Below, in pieces: positions 1 to 10,425 of a DNA stretch of 64,000 nt; position 1 is the first letter of the stretch, and each line of letters opens with the position of its first letter. The notes beneath the pieces were generated by a model. The model was not told where the DNA came from and did no database searches. It saw nothing but the letters and a program-made list of their open reading frames with translations. The position numbers and the translations under genes were made by a program. Source of the stretch: Prolixibacteraceae bacterium. GTDB taxonomy: Bacteria; Bacteroidota; Bacteroidia; Bacteroidales; Prolixibacteraceae. The stretch covers positions 44,845-108,844 of the forward strand of contig JABGRN010000006.1 in NCBI GenBank assembly GCA_018648265.1. Direction: 5' to 3'.

Positions 1-2172
1 ATTTTAAAGGAAATTATTTCGATGGATTCTGAATGGAGCGACCCAAGCAGGGTGCCTCATTTACCAGGGCTTTCGGATGCCGGGCATTGTCGTGAGTGGG
101 AAGCAGGAGTTCCAATAGACTTAGATGCAATTCGAGATAAAGATGAAGATTACTGGAATAAATGGCAGGGAACGCCTAAAGCATTTATTTCGCACGATAA
201 AGCATTGGAAATGTGGTCGAACCGGTTTGGAAATTATACCGCCGTTCGTTTTCGGGTAGATTCATTTAACGAAGATAAATACAATCAGATATTTGCTGAA
301 GAAATTGTTCCCGGCGATCTGGGAATGGCAATTGAACCCATTCGTGAACAAGGAATTCATGCTGCTCAAAATGGTACAGATTTTAGCGGATTATTCATCG
401 GATTGAGCTTTTTTATTTTGGTGGCATCCATTGTTTTAACGTCACTTTTATTTCGTTTAAACCTGGAAACACGTTCTGCTCAAGTGGGGTTGTTAGCAGC
501 GTTGGGATTTCAACAAAATATGGTACGCCGGTTTTATTTGTTTGAAGGACTGGCAATTTCTTTGGTGGGTGGAATAATTGGATTGCTTGCTTCTGTTTTT
601 TACACGCAATTGGTTTTCAAAATACTCAATTCTTTGTGGTTCGAGATTGTACGCACCAATGTTCTTGAAATTAATATTTTACCTGCAACTTTAATTACTG
701 GATTGCTAATTAGTATTTTGGTTTCGTTAGTAGCAATTTTCACTTCAATTCGACGCTACCAAAACCAACGGGCAGCCGATTTGCAAAAGCAAACTACTAC
801 AAACGGAAAATCGGTCTGGAATAAACTGAAGGATATTGTAATGTACGCTTCAATTGTAATTTCCGTTGTTATTTTTGTCAAGCAGGTTTTTCTTTCGGAA
901 CAATTAAATCCATCGCTTTTCTTTTTAACCGGAGGATTGTTACTCATCGGATTATTAATGATTTTTGGAAAAATTCTGGTGCGATTGGAACACAGAAAAC
1001 AAGCAGCTTTTGGGTTTGGAAAATTGGCACAACTAAATCTCACAAGAAATAAAGGGCGGTCGTTAACGGTAATTATTCTTTTTGCACTTGGAACATTTTT
1101 AGTGGTTTCAACCGGTTCAAATAAATTGGATTTAGTTGCCAATTCAAGTGATAAATCTAGTGGTACTGGCGGTTTTAACTTTTTTGCAGAAACTACAATC
1201 CCCGTTTTATTCAATATTAACGATGCCGACAAACGAGCGGAAGAAGGAATTTATACCGATTTTAATGCCGTTCAATTAAGAAAAGTGGAAGGCGACGATG
1301 CCAGTTGTTTGAACTTAAACCGAATTGCACAGCCAGCACTTTTAGGAGTTGATGCTGAACTTTTGCAAGGAAGATTTTCGTTTGCAACACAATTTAAGGA
1401 AATTGGCGATGAAGAACCCTGGGAAGTTTTGAATCAGAAATTTGATGATGGAACAATTCCTGCAATTGCCGACCAAACGGTTATTCAATGGGGACTGGGA
1501 ATGAAAGTGGGCGATATTTTAATGTATCAAAATGAATTGGGAGATACACTACGCTTAAAACTAATTGCGGGAACGACACCTTCTATTTTTCAAGGATTTG
1601 TAATTATTTCAAACCAACATTTTCTTGAGAATTATCCTACAAGCAGCGGTTCGAACATCTTTTTAGTAGAAGGAAGTTCCGAAGATACACAACAAATTAG
1701 CGACGAATTGCAATCTGTTTTCCGCGATTACGGTTGGGAAATGGAAACAACCGCCAAACGTTTGGTTGAATTTTATTCGGTAACCAATACATACCTTTCT
1801 ATATTTCTGGCACTTGGTGCACTTGGTTTAATTCTTGGAACAATTGGATTGGCTGTTATTCTGGCTAGAACTATTTTAGAGCGCCGCCGCGAAATCGCAG
1901 TTATGCAAGCAGTTGGTTTTTCAACCAATTCCATATTTAATATTCTGATAAAAGAATATCTAATATTATTATTCACTGGAGTGCTTATTGGTTTTGTAAC
2001 GGCTGTTGTTGCAACTATGCCCGCATTTATTTCAACCAATTCCGATGCGTCGTTTAGTACAGTTGCTTTGGTAGTTGGTGTTATTTTAATAAATGGTATT
2101 ATTTGGATTGTTGGATTGAGTTGGTTCTCACTTCATAAAAAGGTTTTAGTTGCTGGGTTGAGAGTGGAGTAA
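1..2172 (+). CDS. ABC transporter permease, FtsX/MacB-like (5' end outside the window)
   Basis: ORF open to near the window edge; several TM segments, FtsX-like pattern 'LGLILGTIGLAVILARTILERRREIAVMQAVGFS' repeated twice in the protein. Confidence 0.85.
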   Translation: MLKEIISMDSEWSDPSRVPHLPGLSDAGHCREWEAGVPIDLDAIRDKDEDYWNKWQGTPKAFISHDKALEMWSNRFGNYTAVRFRVDSFNEDKYNQIFAEEIVPGDLGMAIEPIREQGIHAAQNGTDFSGLFIGLSFFILVASIVLTSLLFRLNLETRSAQVGLLAALGFQQNMVRRFYLFEGLAISLVGGIIGLLASVFYTQLVFKILNSLWFEIVRTNVLEINILPATLITGLLISILVSLVAIFTSIRRYQNQRAADLQKQTTTNGKSVWNKLKDIVMYASIVISVVIFVKQVFLSEQLNPSLFFLTGGLLLIGLLMIFGKILVRLEHRKQAAFGFGKLAQLNLTRNKGRSLTVIILFALGTFLVVSTGSNKLDLVANSSDKSSGTGGFNFFAETTIPVLFNINDADKRAEEGIYTDFNAVQLRKVEGDDASCLNLNRIAQPALLGVDAELLQGRFSFATQFKEIGDEEPWEVLNQKFDDGTIPAIADQTVIQWGLGMKVGDILMYQNELGDTLRLKLIAGTTPSIFQGFVIISNQHFLENYPTSSGSNIFLVEGSSEDTQQISDELQSVFRDYGWEMETTAKRLVEFYSVTNTYLSIFLALGALGLILGTIGLAVILARTILERRREIAVMQAVGFSTNSIFNILIKEYLILLFTGVLIGFVTAVVATMPAFISTNSDASFSTVALVVGVILINGIIWIVGLSWFSLHKKVLVAGLRVE

Positions 2173-2231
2173 TTGTTAGGTTTTTTTGTTCGAGTTTCTT
2201 AATATTGATGAATATTTAAAGATTTCTTGTA

Positions 2232-3218
2232 GTGAAAAACGTAATAAATAGTAATCAAGAAAGAATTCAGGAATTGGAAACCGAATTGTCTGATTTAAAA
2301 CTAGAATTTGAGAATCTTAAGTTTCAATGGTTAAAAGAATCAGAGAAACATCAGTTTTATCAATTAATTGCAGATTTTACTTATGGATGGGAGCTCTGGC
2401 TCGAACCTAAAGGTCAAATAAAATACTGCTCACCTTCGTGTTTTGATATTACAGGTTATAGTGCAAACCAAATTTTGAATTCGCTGAGTATTGCTGAGTT
2501 AATTTTGTATAATCCTGACCAAAGAAAATTTGAGGATTTTATTTCACGATCCTTAGATCAACTTTTAGTGAATCAATCGTTTGAATTCAGAATACTAACT
2601 CGTACAAAACAATTACGCTGGTGCTCAATAAATGTGCGTGGTGTTTATAATAAGCAAGGTAAATATCTTGGTGTACGTGCAGCTATTCAGGATATTACTC
2701 GCTTAAAAAGAGCAATGGGGCATATTAAAGAAATGGAGGCTGGGAAGGAATATGAGATCCGAATAAAACAAAGATTGCAAACTGAAATTGATTCAAAAGA
2801 TAGAGAGCTTGTTTCGTTTCTGTTGCAGCTATCCCAGAAAAATGAAATTATAACTAAGATTTCAAATCTGCTTGGAAGTAGTAACTCTAATTCTTTGAGA
2901 CTCACCCAAAAACAATTAAATCAGTTAATTGATGTGGTTAAATCATCGCCATTTGAGCCTGTTGATTGGAACAGTATTGACGCACAATTAGAGAAAATCC
3001 ATCCGGGTTTTATTTCCAGACTATCGTCTAGATATCCAACTATTACTGCAAAAGACAGAAAACTTTGTGCTTATATTCGATTGGGCCTGACAAGTAAGGA
3101 AATTTCGGGATTGCTGAATATTACGCCGAAAAGTGTCGAAATAGCTCGTGTCAGATTGCGAAAGAAGCTTAAGTTATCAAGCAAAATACGACTTGCTAAT
3201 TTCCTAATTCAATTGTAG
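2232..3218 (+). CDS. PAS domain transcriptional regulator with C-terminal LuxR-type HTH (GTG start)
   Basis: PAS-like 'GQIKYCSPSCFDITGYSANQIL'; C-terminal 'RYPTITAKDRKLCAYIRLGLTSKEISGLLNITPKSVEIARVRLRKKL'. Confidence 0.8.
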   Translation: MKNVINSNQERIQELETELSDLKLEFENLKFQWLKESEKHQFYQLIADFTYGWELWLEPKGQIKYCSPSCFDITGYSANQILNSLSIAELILYNPDQRKFEDFISRSLDQLLVNQSFEFRILTRTKQLRWCSINVRGVYNKQGKYLGVRAAIQDITRLKRAMGHIKEMEAGKEYEIRIKQRLQTEIDSKDRELVSFLLQLSQKNEIITKISNLLGSSNSNSLRLTQKQLNQLIDVVKSSPFEPVDWNSIDAQLEKIHPGFISRLSSRYPTITAKDRKLCAYIRLGLTSKEISGLLNITPKSVEIARVRLRKKLKLSSKIRLANFLIQL

Positions 3219-3373
3219 TATTAGGTTTTATGCATTTATGAAGAAATATATGTAAAGTATTTACCTATTGTAATAGACTATATATAAGTAGTATATTATT
3301 GAAGTGATAGGTTGAAACTAAATTTGTTTAGTATATTGTTAGGTTATTGATTTTTTGAACCAATGCATTTATG

Positions 3374-3381
3374 TATTTTTG
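3374..3381 (+). promoter_or_regulatory. Putative Bacteroidota -7 element TATTTTTG upstream of the DUF4954 gene
   Basis: Matches TAnnTTTG; lies inside the ORF-track 5' extension, supporting a start at 3405. Confidence 0.4.
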
Positions 3382-3404
3382 AATATCAAACAATACCAAA
3401 GTAT

Positions 3405-5441
3405 ATGACACAAAACTCCAAATCTCATTATCGTAATTTATTTGACGAAGAAATAGGACAGTTAGTTCATCAAGGTTGTACATCATCCGATTGGAACCTT
3501 GTAAAAGTTTCACCAGAATTTATACCAGACAATATTGAAAACTGTAAGTTTACTGGTCATATTCGTTTAAGCAGTTTTACTACATCTGTAAAATTGGTGG
3601 GTGGAATTACATTTAAAACTGGTATTTATAATGCATGGCTGCACAATTGCGAAGTTGGGAGAAATGCGCTGATTCATAATGTTCGAAGTTACATTGCCAA
3701 CTACAGAATTGAAGAAAACGTTGTTATTCATAATATAACTACCCTTGCGGTAGATGGCAAAACTAGCTTTGGAAATGGTGTTCTGGTTGGTGCAATTAAC
3801 GAGGGCGGTGGCCGTGAAATACCAATTTATGATTACCTGTCTACTCATGTTGCATATATATTGGCTTTATACAGACATCGACCTAAACTAGTTGGTTCTC
3901 TTAAGGAAATGGTTTTAGATTATACCGGATTTGTAAAAAGCGATATAGGAATTATTGGTGCGAATTCAAAAATACTAAATTGTACTACTATACTTAATGT
4001 AAAAATGGGTCCGGTAACCATAATCGATGGTGCCAAAAAACTCAAAAACGGAAGTCTGAATAGCAGTTACGAAGCTCCTGTTGAAATTGGAGAAGGTGTG
4101 ATAATGGATGATTTTATCGTAAGCTCAGGCTCGAAAATAAAGGATGCTACTTTAGTTTCTAAATGTTTTATTGGGCAGGGTTGTATTCTCGATAAACATT
4201 ATTCTGCAGAGAATTCATTGTTTTTTGCAAACTGCCAGGGATTTCATGGAGAAGCTTGTTCTATATTTGCAGGGCCTTATACAGTTACTCACCATAAATC
4301 TACTTTACTTATAGCCGGAATGTTCTCGTTTTTGAATGCAGGCAGTGGTTCAAACCAAAGTAACCATTTGTATAAACTTGGTCCTATTCATCAAGGAATT
4401 ATGGAGCGAGGTGCAAAAACTACCAGCGATTCTTATTTGCTTTGGCCATCTAGAATTGGTGCTTTTACTTTGGTAATGGGGAGGCACTATAAACATTGCG
4501 ATACCGCAGATTTTCCTTTTTCGTATTTAATTGAAAGTAAAGATGAGAGTATTTTAGTGCCAGCGATAAACCTAAAAAGTATTGGTACTATACGCGATAC
4601 CCAAAAATGGCCAGGAAGAGACAATCGAGCAGATTCAAACCTTCTGGATTTTATAAATTTCAATTTGCTTAGTCCTTATACTATTCATAAAATGATGAAT
4701 GGTAGAAAAAAACTTCTTGCTATTCGCCAAACTTCTGGTAGTGAAGCGGAAAGTTATAGTTATGATAAAATGAAAATTGAAAAGCGTGCTTTGGATCGTG
4801 GAATTCGATTGTATGAAATGGCTATTTGGAAGTTTTTAGGAAATTCAATCATTACACGTCTTCAGAATTCATCTGTAAAAAGTAATAAGGATATTCAAAA
4901 TGTGCTGCATCCAGATACGTCTTTTGGCTCAGGTTATTGGGTTGATTTATCGGGAATGATTTGCCCATTTGAAGCATTGGATCAATTATTAACAAGTATA
5001 GAAAAAGGTGAAATTATTTCTTTGGAAGAGGTGAACTCAGGTTTAGCTGTTCTTCATAAAAACTATTACAATTACGAATGGACATGGGTAGTTGATGCTT
5101 TGAAGGAGTTTTACGGAAAAAGCATTGAAGAGTTTACAAGTGAAGATGTTATTTCGATAGTTGAGAAATGGAAAACAAGTGTGTTGGGAATTGACGACTA
5201 TTTGTACGAAGATGCTAAAAAGGAATTTTCTCTTGTAAAAATGACCGGTTTTGGTGTTGATGGACAAAATGGTGCACAACAGGAAGATTTTATACAAGTT
5301 CGTGGAGAATTTGAAAATAACACTACAGTAAAAGCCATCAAAATTCATAAAGAGAAAAAAGAAGCTTTAGGGAATGAGGTAATTGCTTTAATGAAAAAGA
5401 TTGCCAAACCCGAACTTTCAACATTAAGCTCAAAACTTTAA
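3405..5441 (+). CDS. DUF4954 family protein (left-handed beta-helix / hexapeptide-type)
   Basis: 692-aa ORF; preferred start MTQNSKSHYRNL at 3405; hexapeptide-like repeats such as 'CEVGRNALIHNVRSYIANYRIEENVVIHN'. Confidence 0.75.
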   Translation: MTQNSKSHYRNLFDEEIGQLVHQGCTSSDWNLVKVSPEFIPDNIENCKFTGHIRLSSFTTSVKLVGGITFKTGIYNAWLHNCEVGRNALIHNVRSYIANYRIEENVVIHNITTLAVDGKTSFGNGVLVGAINEGGGREIPIYDYLSTHVAYILALYRHRPKLVGSLKEMVLDYTGFVKSDIGIIGANSKILNCTTILNVKMGPVTIIDGAKKLKNGSLNSSYEAPVEIGEGVIMDDFIVSSGSKIKDATLVSKCFIGQGCILDKHYSAENSLFFANCQGFHGEACSIFAGPYTVTHHKSTLLIAGMFSFLNAGSGSNQSNHLYKLGPIHQGIMERGAKTTSDSYLLWPSRIGAFTLVMGRHYKHCDTADFPFSYLIESKDESILVPAINLKSIGTIRDTQKWPGRDNRADSNLLDFINFNLLSPYTIHKMMNGRKKLLAIRQTSGSEAESYSYDKMKIEKRALDRGIRLYEMAIWKFLGNSIITRLQNSSVKSNKDIQNVLHPDTSFGSGYWVDLSGMICPFEALDQLLTSIEKGEIISLEEVNSGLAVLHKNYYNYEWTWVVDALKEFYGKSIEEFTSEDVISIVEKWKTSVLGIDDYLYEDAKKEFSLVKMTGFGVDGQNGAQQEDFIQVRGEFENNTTVKAIKIHKEKKEALGNEVIALMKKIAKPELSTLSSKL

Positions 5442-5451
5442 TCTGTTAATT

Positions 5452-7290
5452 ATGTGTGGAATAGTTGGATATATTGGAAAAAAAGAAGCCTTCCCAATTT
5501 TAATTAAAGGATTGAAATGGTTGGAATATCGAGGATATGATTCAGCCGGGGTTGCCTTGCTTAATGGTTCTTTGGAGGTTTATAAGAAAAAGGGGAAAGT
5601 GATTGAAATGGAACAATTTGCTTTGTCGAAAAACCACAGCGGTACTATTGGAATTGGTCATACTCGATGGGCAACGCATGGCGAGCCTAGCGATGAAAAT
5701 GCACATCCTCAAAACTCGATGAATAATGTTTTTACAGTTGTTCATAACGGAATAATTGAAAATTATGCCAAATTAAAAACAGACTTGGTAAAACATTCCT
5801 ATACTTTTAAAAGCGATACTGATACAGAAGTTTTGGCCAATCTTATTGATTTTTTTTATCATCAAGACGAGGGAATAAATTCGGAAATGGCGGTTCAGCT
5901 AGCTCTTTCTAAAGTGGTTGGTGCTTATGGAATTGCCGTACTTTGCAAAAATGAGAAGAATAAAATAGTGGTGGCCAGAAAAGGCAGCCCTTTGGTTGTC
6001 GGTCTGGGAGATGGCGAATATTTTATTGCCAGTGATGCTGCTCCAATTGCTGAATATACAGGTCAGGTAGTATATTTAAACGATGAAGATATTGCAATAC
6101 TTCAGAGAGATGGTTTTACACTTAAAAATGTAAGTAACAACCCTGTTTCGTTAAAAATAAGTAGTATCGATTTGGAAATAGGTGAGCTTGATAAAGGGGA
6201 TTTCGATTACTTTATGATGAAGGAGATTTACGAGCAACCAAAAACCATTGAAGAAACTTTTCGTGGACGGTTAAGAGCTGATCATTCGGAAATAGTTTTA
6301 GGAGGATTGTTGAATGTTTTTCCAAAAATAGAAGAGGCTCGACGTATAATAATTATAGGCTGTGGAACATCTTGGCATGCGGCACTTATTGGCGAATATA
6401 TGTTGGAAGAATATGCGCAAGTTCCTGTTGAAGTAGAATATGCTTCCGAATTCAGGTATCGAAAGCCGGTAATTAATTCGAAAGATGTGGTTATTTTAAT
6501 AAGTCAAAGTGGAGAAACTGCAGATACTTTAGCAGCTCTTCATTTAGCAAAAGCCAAAGGAGCAACAGTAATTGGAATTTGTAATGTAGTTGGTTCAACA
6601 TTGGCTCGTGAAACCGATGCTGGTGTTTATACTCATGCAGGCGTTGAAATTGGTGTTGCATCAACAAAGGCATTTACAGCGCAGGTTACTGTACTTACTA
6701 TGATTGCGTTAAAGTTGGCTAATACAAAAGGTACAATCGATATAAAAGAATACCAAACATTGGTTAAAGAACTTTCGGAGATTCCTGAAAAGGGAAGAAT
6801 TATATTACAGAGTAATGATAAAATAAAAGCAATTGCAGAGAAATATCATAAAGCAATAAATGCTCTTTATTTAGGAAGGGGATATCTTTTTCCTGTAGCT
6901 TTGGAAGGTGCTTTAAAGTTGAAAGAAATTTCTTATATACATGCCGAAGGATATGCAGCTGGTGAAATGAAACACGGACCAATCGCTTTAGTAGATGATA
7001 ACTTGCCAGTTGTTGTGGTAGCACCGCAAGACGATTATTATGAGAAAATTGTAAGCAATATTCAGGAAATTAAAGCAAGAAAAGGAAATGTAATTGCTAT
7101 CGTTACCGAAGGCGATACCGGGTTAAAAGAATTGGCAAATGATGTAATTGAAATCCCAAAGTCACATCCGGCTCTGGCAGTATTACTTTCTGTTATACCC
7201 TTACAATTATTAGCATATCACATTGCATTATTTAAAGGCTGTAATGTTGATCAACCAAGGAATTTGGCGAAGAGTGTCACTGTGGAGTAG
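5452..7290 (+). CDS. glmS: Glutamine--fructose-6-phosphate aminotransferase (isomerizing)
   Basis: N-terminal MCGIVGYIG with catalytic Cys, two SIS domains, terminal 'VDQPRNLAKSVTVE'. Confidence 0.98.
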   Translation: MCGIVGYIGKKEAFPILIKGLKWLEYRGYDSAGVALLNGSLEVYKKKGKVIEMEQFALSKNHSGTIGIGHTRWATHGEPSDENAHPQNSMNNVFTVVHNGIIENYAKLKTDLVKHSYTFKSDTDTEVLANLIDFFYHQDEGINSEMAVQLALSKVVGAYGIAVLCKNEKNKIVVARKGSPLVVGLGDGEYFIASDAAPIAEYTGQVVYLNDEDIAILQRDGFTLKNVSNNPVSLKISSIDLEIGELDKGDFDYFMMKEIYEQPKTIEETFRGRLRADHSEIVLGGLLNVFPKIEEARRIIIIGCGTSWHAALIGEYMLEEYAQVPVEVEYASEFRYRKPVINSKDVVILISQSGETADTLAALHLAKAKGATVIGICNVVGSTLARETDAGVYTHAGVEIGVASTKAFTAQVTVLTMIALKLANTKGTIDIKEYQTLVKELSEIPEKGRIILQSNDKIKAIAEKYHKAINALYLGRGYLFPVALEGALKLKEISYIHAEGYAAGEMKHGPIALVDDNLPVVVVAPQDDYYEKIVSNIQEIKARKGNVIAIVTEGDTGLKELANDVIEIPKSHPALAVLLSVIPLQLLAYHIALFKGCNVDQPRNLAKSVTVE

Positions 7291-7354
7291 TTTCATTCGA
7301 ATGTTTATGTTTTTAATTTATCATCAAAAATTATCGTGAAAATTGATTTTATTA

Positions 7355-7382
7355 TTGGTGCTATGAAAAATCCATATATTTG
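7355..7382 (+). promoter_or_regulatory. Putative promoter of fabD (TTG ... TATATTTG)
   Basis: -33-like TTG at 7355 and exact TAnnTTTG at 7375-7382, 17-nt spacer. Confidence 0.5.
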
Positions 7383-7405
7383 CGCAGAATTTTAAAACAG
7401 AAATT

Positions 7406-8293
7406 ATGAAGGCATTTATTTTTCCCGGACAGGGAGCACAATACCCGGGAATGGGAAAAGATTTGTATGATAATTCAGCAGAAGCAAAAGATTTGTTTGA
7501 AAAAGCAAACGATATTTTAGGTTTCGATATCACTAGAATTATGTTCGAAGGTGAAGTAGAAGACCTGAAACAAACAAAAGTAACACAACCTGCAATTTTT
7601 TTGCATTCGGTTTTGTTGGCAAAAACATTAAAAAAGTATTCGCCCGATATGGTTGCCGGACACTCATTGGGTGAGTTTTCGGCGTTGGTTGCCAACGGAA
7701 CACTCTCCTTCGAAGATGGTTTAAACCTGGTTTACAAGCGTGCGATGGCCATGCAAAAGGCCTGCGAGATTGAACCTTCAACAATGGCTGCAATTGTTGG
7801 TTTAGACGACGATGTTGTGGAAGATGTGTGTAATTCAATAGACGACGTTGTTGTGCCCGCAAATTACAATTGTCCCGGACAGTTAGTTATTTCCGGTTCG
7901 GTTTCCGGTATTGATAAAGCATGCGAATTATTAACAGAAAAAGGCGCAAAACGTGCAATTAAATTAGTTGTTGGAGGTGCTTTTCATTCGCCTTTTATGG
8001 AACCAGCGAGAGAAGAATTAGAAGCCGCAATAGAATCTACAAAATTTAGTAATCCCAATTGCCCGATTTACCAAAATGTAAACGGAAAGCCTGTTTCAAA
8101 CCCAACAATAATTAAGGAAAACTTAATTGCGCAATTAACTGCTCCGGTAAAATGGGCACAAATTGTTAAGAATATGATTGCCGATGGTGCAACATCATTT
8201 ACCGAAATAGGTCCCGGTAAAGTATTACAGGGGTTGGTAAAAAAGGTAGATCGTAGTATGGAAACAAAAGGAATAAATGGTTATCAGTTATAA
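7406..8293 (+). CDS. fabD: Malonyl-CoA:ACP S-malonyltransferase
   Basis: 'FIFPGQGAQYPGMGKDLY', active-site 'GHSLGEFSAL', 'GAFHSPFMEPA'. Confidence 0.96.
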   Translation: MKAFIFPGQGAQYPGMGKDLYDNSAEAKDLFEKANDILGFDITRIMFEGEVEDLKQTKVTQPAIFLHSVLLAKTLKKYSPDMVAGHSLGEFSALVANGTLSFEDGLNLVYKRAMAMQKACEIEPSTMAAIVGLDDDVVEDVCNSIDDVVVPANYNCPGQLVISGSVSGIDKACELLTEKGAKRAIKLVVGGAFHSPFMEPAREELEAAIESTKFSNPNCPIYQNVNGKPVSNPTIIKENLIAQLTAPVKWAQIVKNMIADGATSFTEIGPGKVLQGLVKKVDRSMETKGINGYQL

Positions 8294-8310
8294 TTCTTAG
8301 AATTACTATT

Positions 8311-8352
8311 GGCGAATTCTAATTCGCCATAATTGCGATTTGGAAATCGCAA
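8311..8352. repeat. Two adjacent perfect palindromes: GGCGAATTCTAATTCGCC and TTGCGATTTGGAAATCGCAA
   Basis: Direct reading of 8311-8328 and 8333-8352, between convergent genes. Confidence 0.85.
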
Positions 8353-8453
8353 CACCCGTAATTCATTTCAAAATTCCATAACAACTGAGTAAAAACAAAA
8401 AACCTAGTTCAGGCCTCAATAACGTTGAACTTTGAACTCGAAACTTTGAACTT

Positions 8454-9731
8454 TTAAAGTCTGTTATTTACGATGTTATTGTAGATTGAACCAAACTGAA
8501 CGCGAACGCCAATCCCTGTGTAAAGTTCGAAAGAGGAAGGTAATTTAACCCTGTTTAATAAAATGTCTTCTAAACTGGCTTCGCTTTGTGGTAAATAAAT
8601 CTGATCGTGTATATTTTCGGCCCTGAAATTTAAATTAACCGAGAATCCACGTATTATCCTAACCGATAATTCAGAATCGAAAGTTATCCGGTTTTTACTG
8701 AAATCGTGCAAATAATTGCTTGCATTAAGCCCGGCTTCCACTTCTCCCCATGTATGAACAAGTTGCAAATCTACGCGCAAAGATTGTTCCCATAAACCTT
8801 CATCGAGTTTTCCATAAATGGTTTCTTCGTAATATTTTTTCCATTCCGGGCCAATGTCGTAAGCAATTGTAAATACTTTTCTGTCGGAAACATCCCATGG
8901 GAAAATGTTGTATTCAACAGCTGGTTTAAACGACACAGAATATACAATGTTACTGTAATTACTGTTGTGATAACTTGCAAAAGTACCCGCCGACCACCTT
9001 GGCGATAAACTTTTTACAACGCTTGAGGTGACGTAGTTTGTAATATTTTCAGAGCGGTATGTTTCTTCATCGTTTAAGTATTCTGTGGTACGCACCGACG
9101 TTCTCCCGAAATTTCTAAATTTCCAGTCTTCGGTTACTTTGTCGGCCCTTAAATTATAAAAGTAATTAAAAATCTTCCGACTCTCTTCCAGGTTAATATT
9201 ACCATTAAAATCGCCCCTGAATGTCCAGTGGTTCCATGGATCTTCAAGAGGTACTTTTTTTGTTTCTTCTTTCCCGCTGTAACGAATACTAAGTTTATTA
9301 ACTATTTCGGTTTGATTGGCGAAAGGCATCAAGCCCATCGAAATTGCATCGGTTATTGTTTTGCGTTGTTCTTCGTGAGTGTCACCCGGAGTTGTTGTGC
9401 AAGTGAGCGTAAAATCGCCAAAGTTTTCAAAAGTTTTTGTATTGTACATTAACGAATAAACCAATCCACCACCACCATTTACCCGCCGGTTGATTATGAC
9501 ATGAACATCGGCAACTGCGGGGTCGTTTACAAAATCGACAAATTTCATATTCCTCCGCATAAAATCGAAATCGAGCCAAATCCCTTCAATAAAAACTTTT
9601 GGCTTTCCTTCTTTTTTAGCATACGAAAGCCGGCCGGTAACTTGAGTATCAGAATCTAAATCGCCAGCAAAGGCAAATACATTTCCAAATAATAAAAAAA
9701 GGATTGTTAGTATATTAATTTTTTTAATCAT
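8454..9731 (-). CDS. Secreted/outer-membrane beta-barrel-like hypothetical protein
   Basis: Signal peptide MIKKINILTILFLLFGNVFAFA; alternating aromatic beta-strand pattern, C-terminal 'GIGVRVQFGS'. Confidence 0.6.
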   Translation of the reverse strand: MIKKINILTILFLLFGNVFAFAGDLDSDTQVTGRLSYAKKEGKPKVFIEGIWLDFDFMRRNMKFVDFVNDPAVADVHVIINRRVNGGGGLVYSLMYNTKTFENFGDFTLTCTTTPGDTHEEQRKTITDAISMGLMPFANQTEIVNKLSIRYSGKEETKKVPLEDPWNHWTFRGDFNGNINLEESRKIFNYFYNLRADKVTEDWKFRNFGRTSVRTTEYLNDEETYRSENITNYVTSSVVKSLSPRWSAGTFASYHNSNYSNIVYSVSFKPAVEYNIFPWDVSDRKVFTIAYDIGPEWKKYYEETIYGKLDEGLWEQSLRVDLQLVHTWGEVEAGLNASNYLHDFSKNRITFDSELSVRIIRGFSVNLNFRAENIHDQIYLPQSEASLEDILLNRVKLPSSFELYTGIGVRVQFGSIYNNIVNNRL

Positions 9732-9908
9732 TTCCCTTGATTTGTTTCATTTTTAATTGACAAGTTTGCAAAGTTGCTTAATTTTTCGGGCAATGGGTTT
9801 ACAAAAATCATGCAAAATATTAGATTTCATATTCAATTAATACTTGCAATTTTCTATTTTGCTGAAATTCATTTACATTCAGTTTTTATTCAGAATAATT
9901 ATTTTTAA

Positions 9909-10340
9909 ATGGCAAAACGCGAAAAGAAATCACGGAGTAAAGGATCGCTTGGAAATAATCGAAAAGCAGGTGAAGATTTTTTGTTTCGGAATGCACAAAA
10001 AGATAAAGTTGTTGAAACCGAAACTGGATTACAATATTTAATTGTTGACGGGGGAAAAGGGATAAAACCGACTCTTTTTGACAGGGTAAAAATACATCAA
10101 CGTGCACTGCTGTTAGACGGGAAGATTTTAGAAGATACTTATCGCGAGAACAAACCCGACGAAGTAAAGCTCGAAGAATTGATTGAAGGTTTGCAGGAGG
10201 GCTTGCAATTGATGGCGGTGGGTAACCGTTTTAAGTTTTGGATCCCCTCGGAATTAGGCTGGGGACGAAAAGGGACGGGCAACAAGATTCCACCAAATGC
10301 AGTTTTGACTTTCGATATACGTTTGCTAGAGATTTGTTGA
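9909..10340 (+). CDS. FKBP-type peptidyl-prolyl cis-trans isomerase, no evident signal peptide
   Basis: 'ELIEGLQEGLQLMAVGNRFKFWIPSELGWGRKGTGNKIPPNAVLTFDIRLLEI'. Confidence 0.85.
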   Translation: MAKREKKSRSKGSLGNNRKAGEDFLFRNAQKDKVVETETGLQYLIVDGGKGIKPTLFDRVKIHQRALLLDGKILEDTYRENKPDEVKLEELIEGLQEGLQLMAVGNRFKFWIPSELGWGRKGTGNKIPPNAVLTFDIRLLEIC

Positions 10341-10357
10341 ATTTGAAATACAGGTAA

Positions 10358-10393
10358 AAAAAAAGCTGTTCCGGTTTTCAGAACAGCTTTTTA
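10358..10393. terminator. Bidirectional terminator-like hairpin
   Basis: aaaaagctgttc-cggttttca-gaacagcttttt between convergent genes. Confidence 0.8.
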
Positions 10394-10425
10394 AATATTG
10401 ATTTCTATTAATCGAACTCAGATTA

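Noticed and set aside
756-1232. 158-aa antisense ORF inside the FtsX permease gene
   Set aside because: Lies fully opposite a well-supported CDS, with no domain pattern or promoter; typical shadow ORF. The same applies to most short antisense ORFs in the track (e.g. 1773..2039, 5043..5348, 11062..11358, 20243..20503, 57488..57877).
3363-3404. ORF-track N-terminal extension of the DUF4954 protein (MHLCIFEYQTIPKY)
   Set aside because: A TATTTTTG promoter element overlaps it; a start at 3405 fits better.
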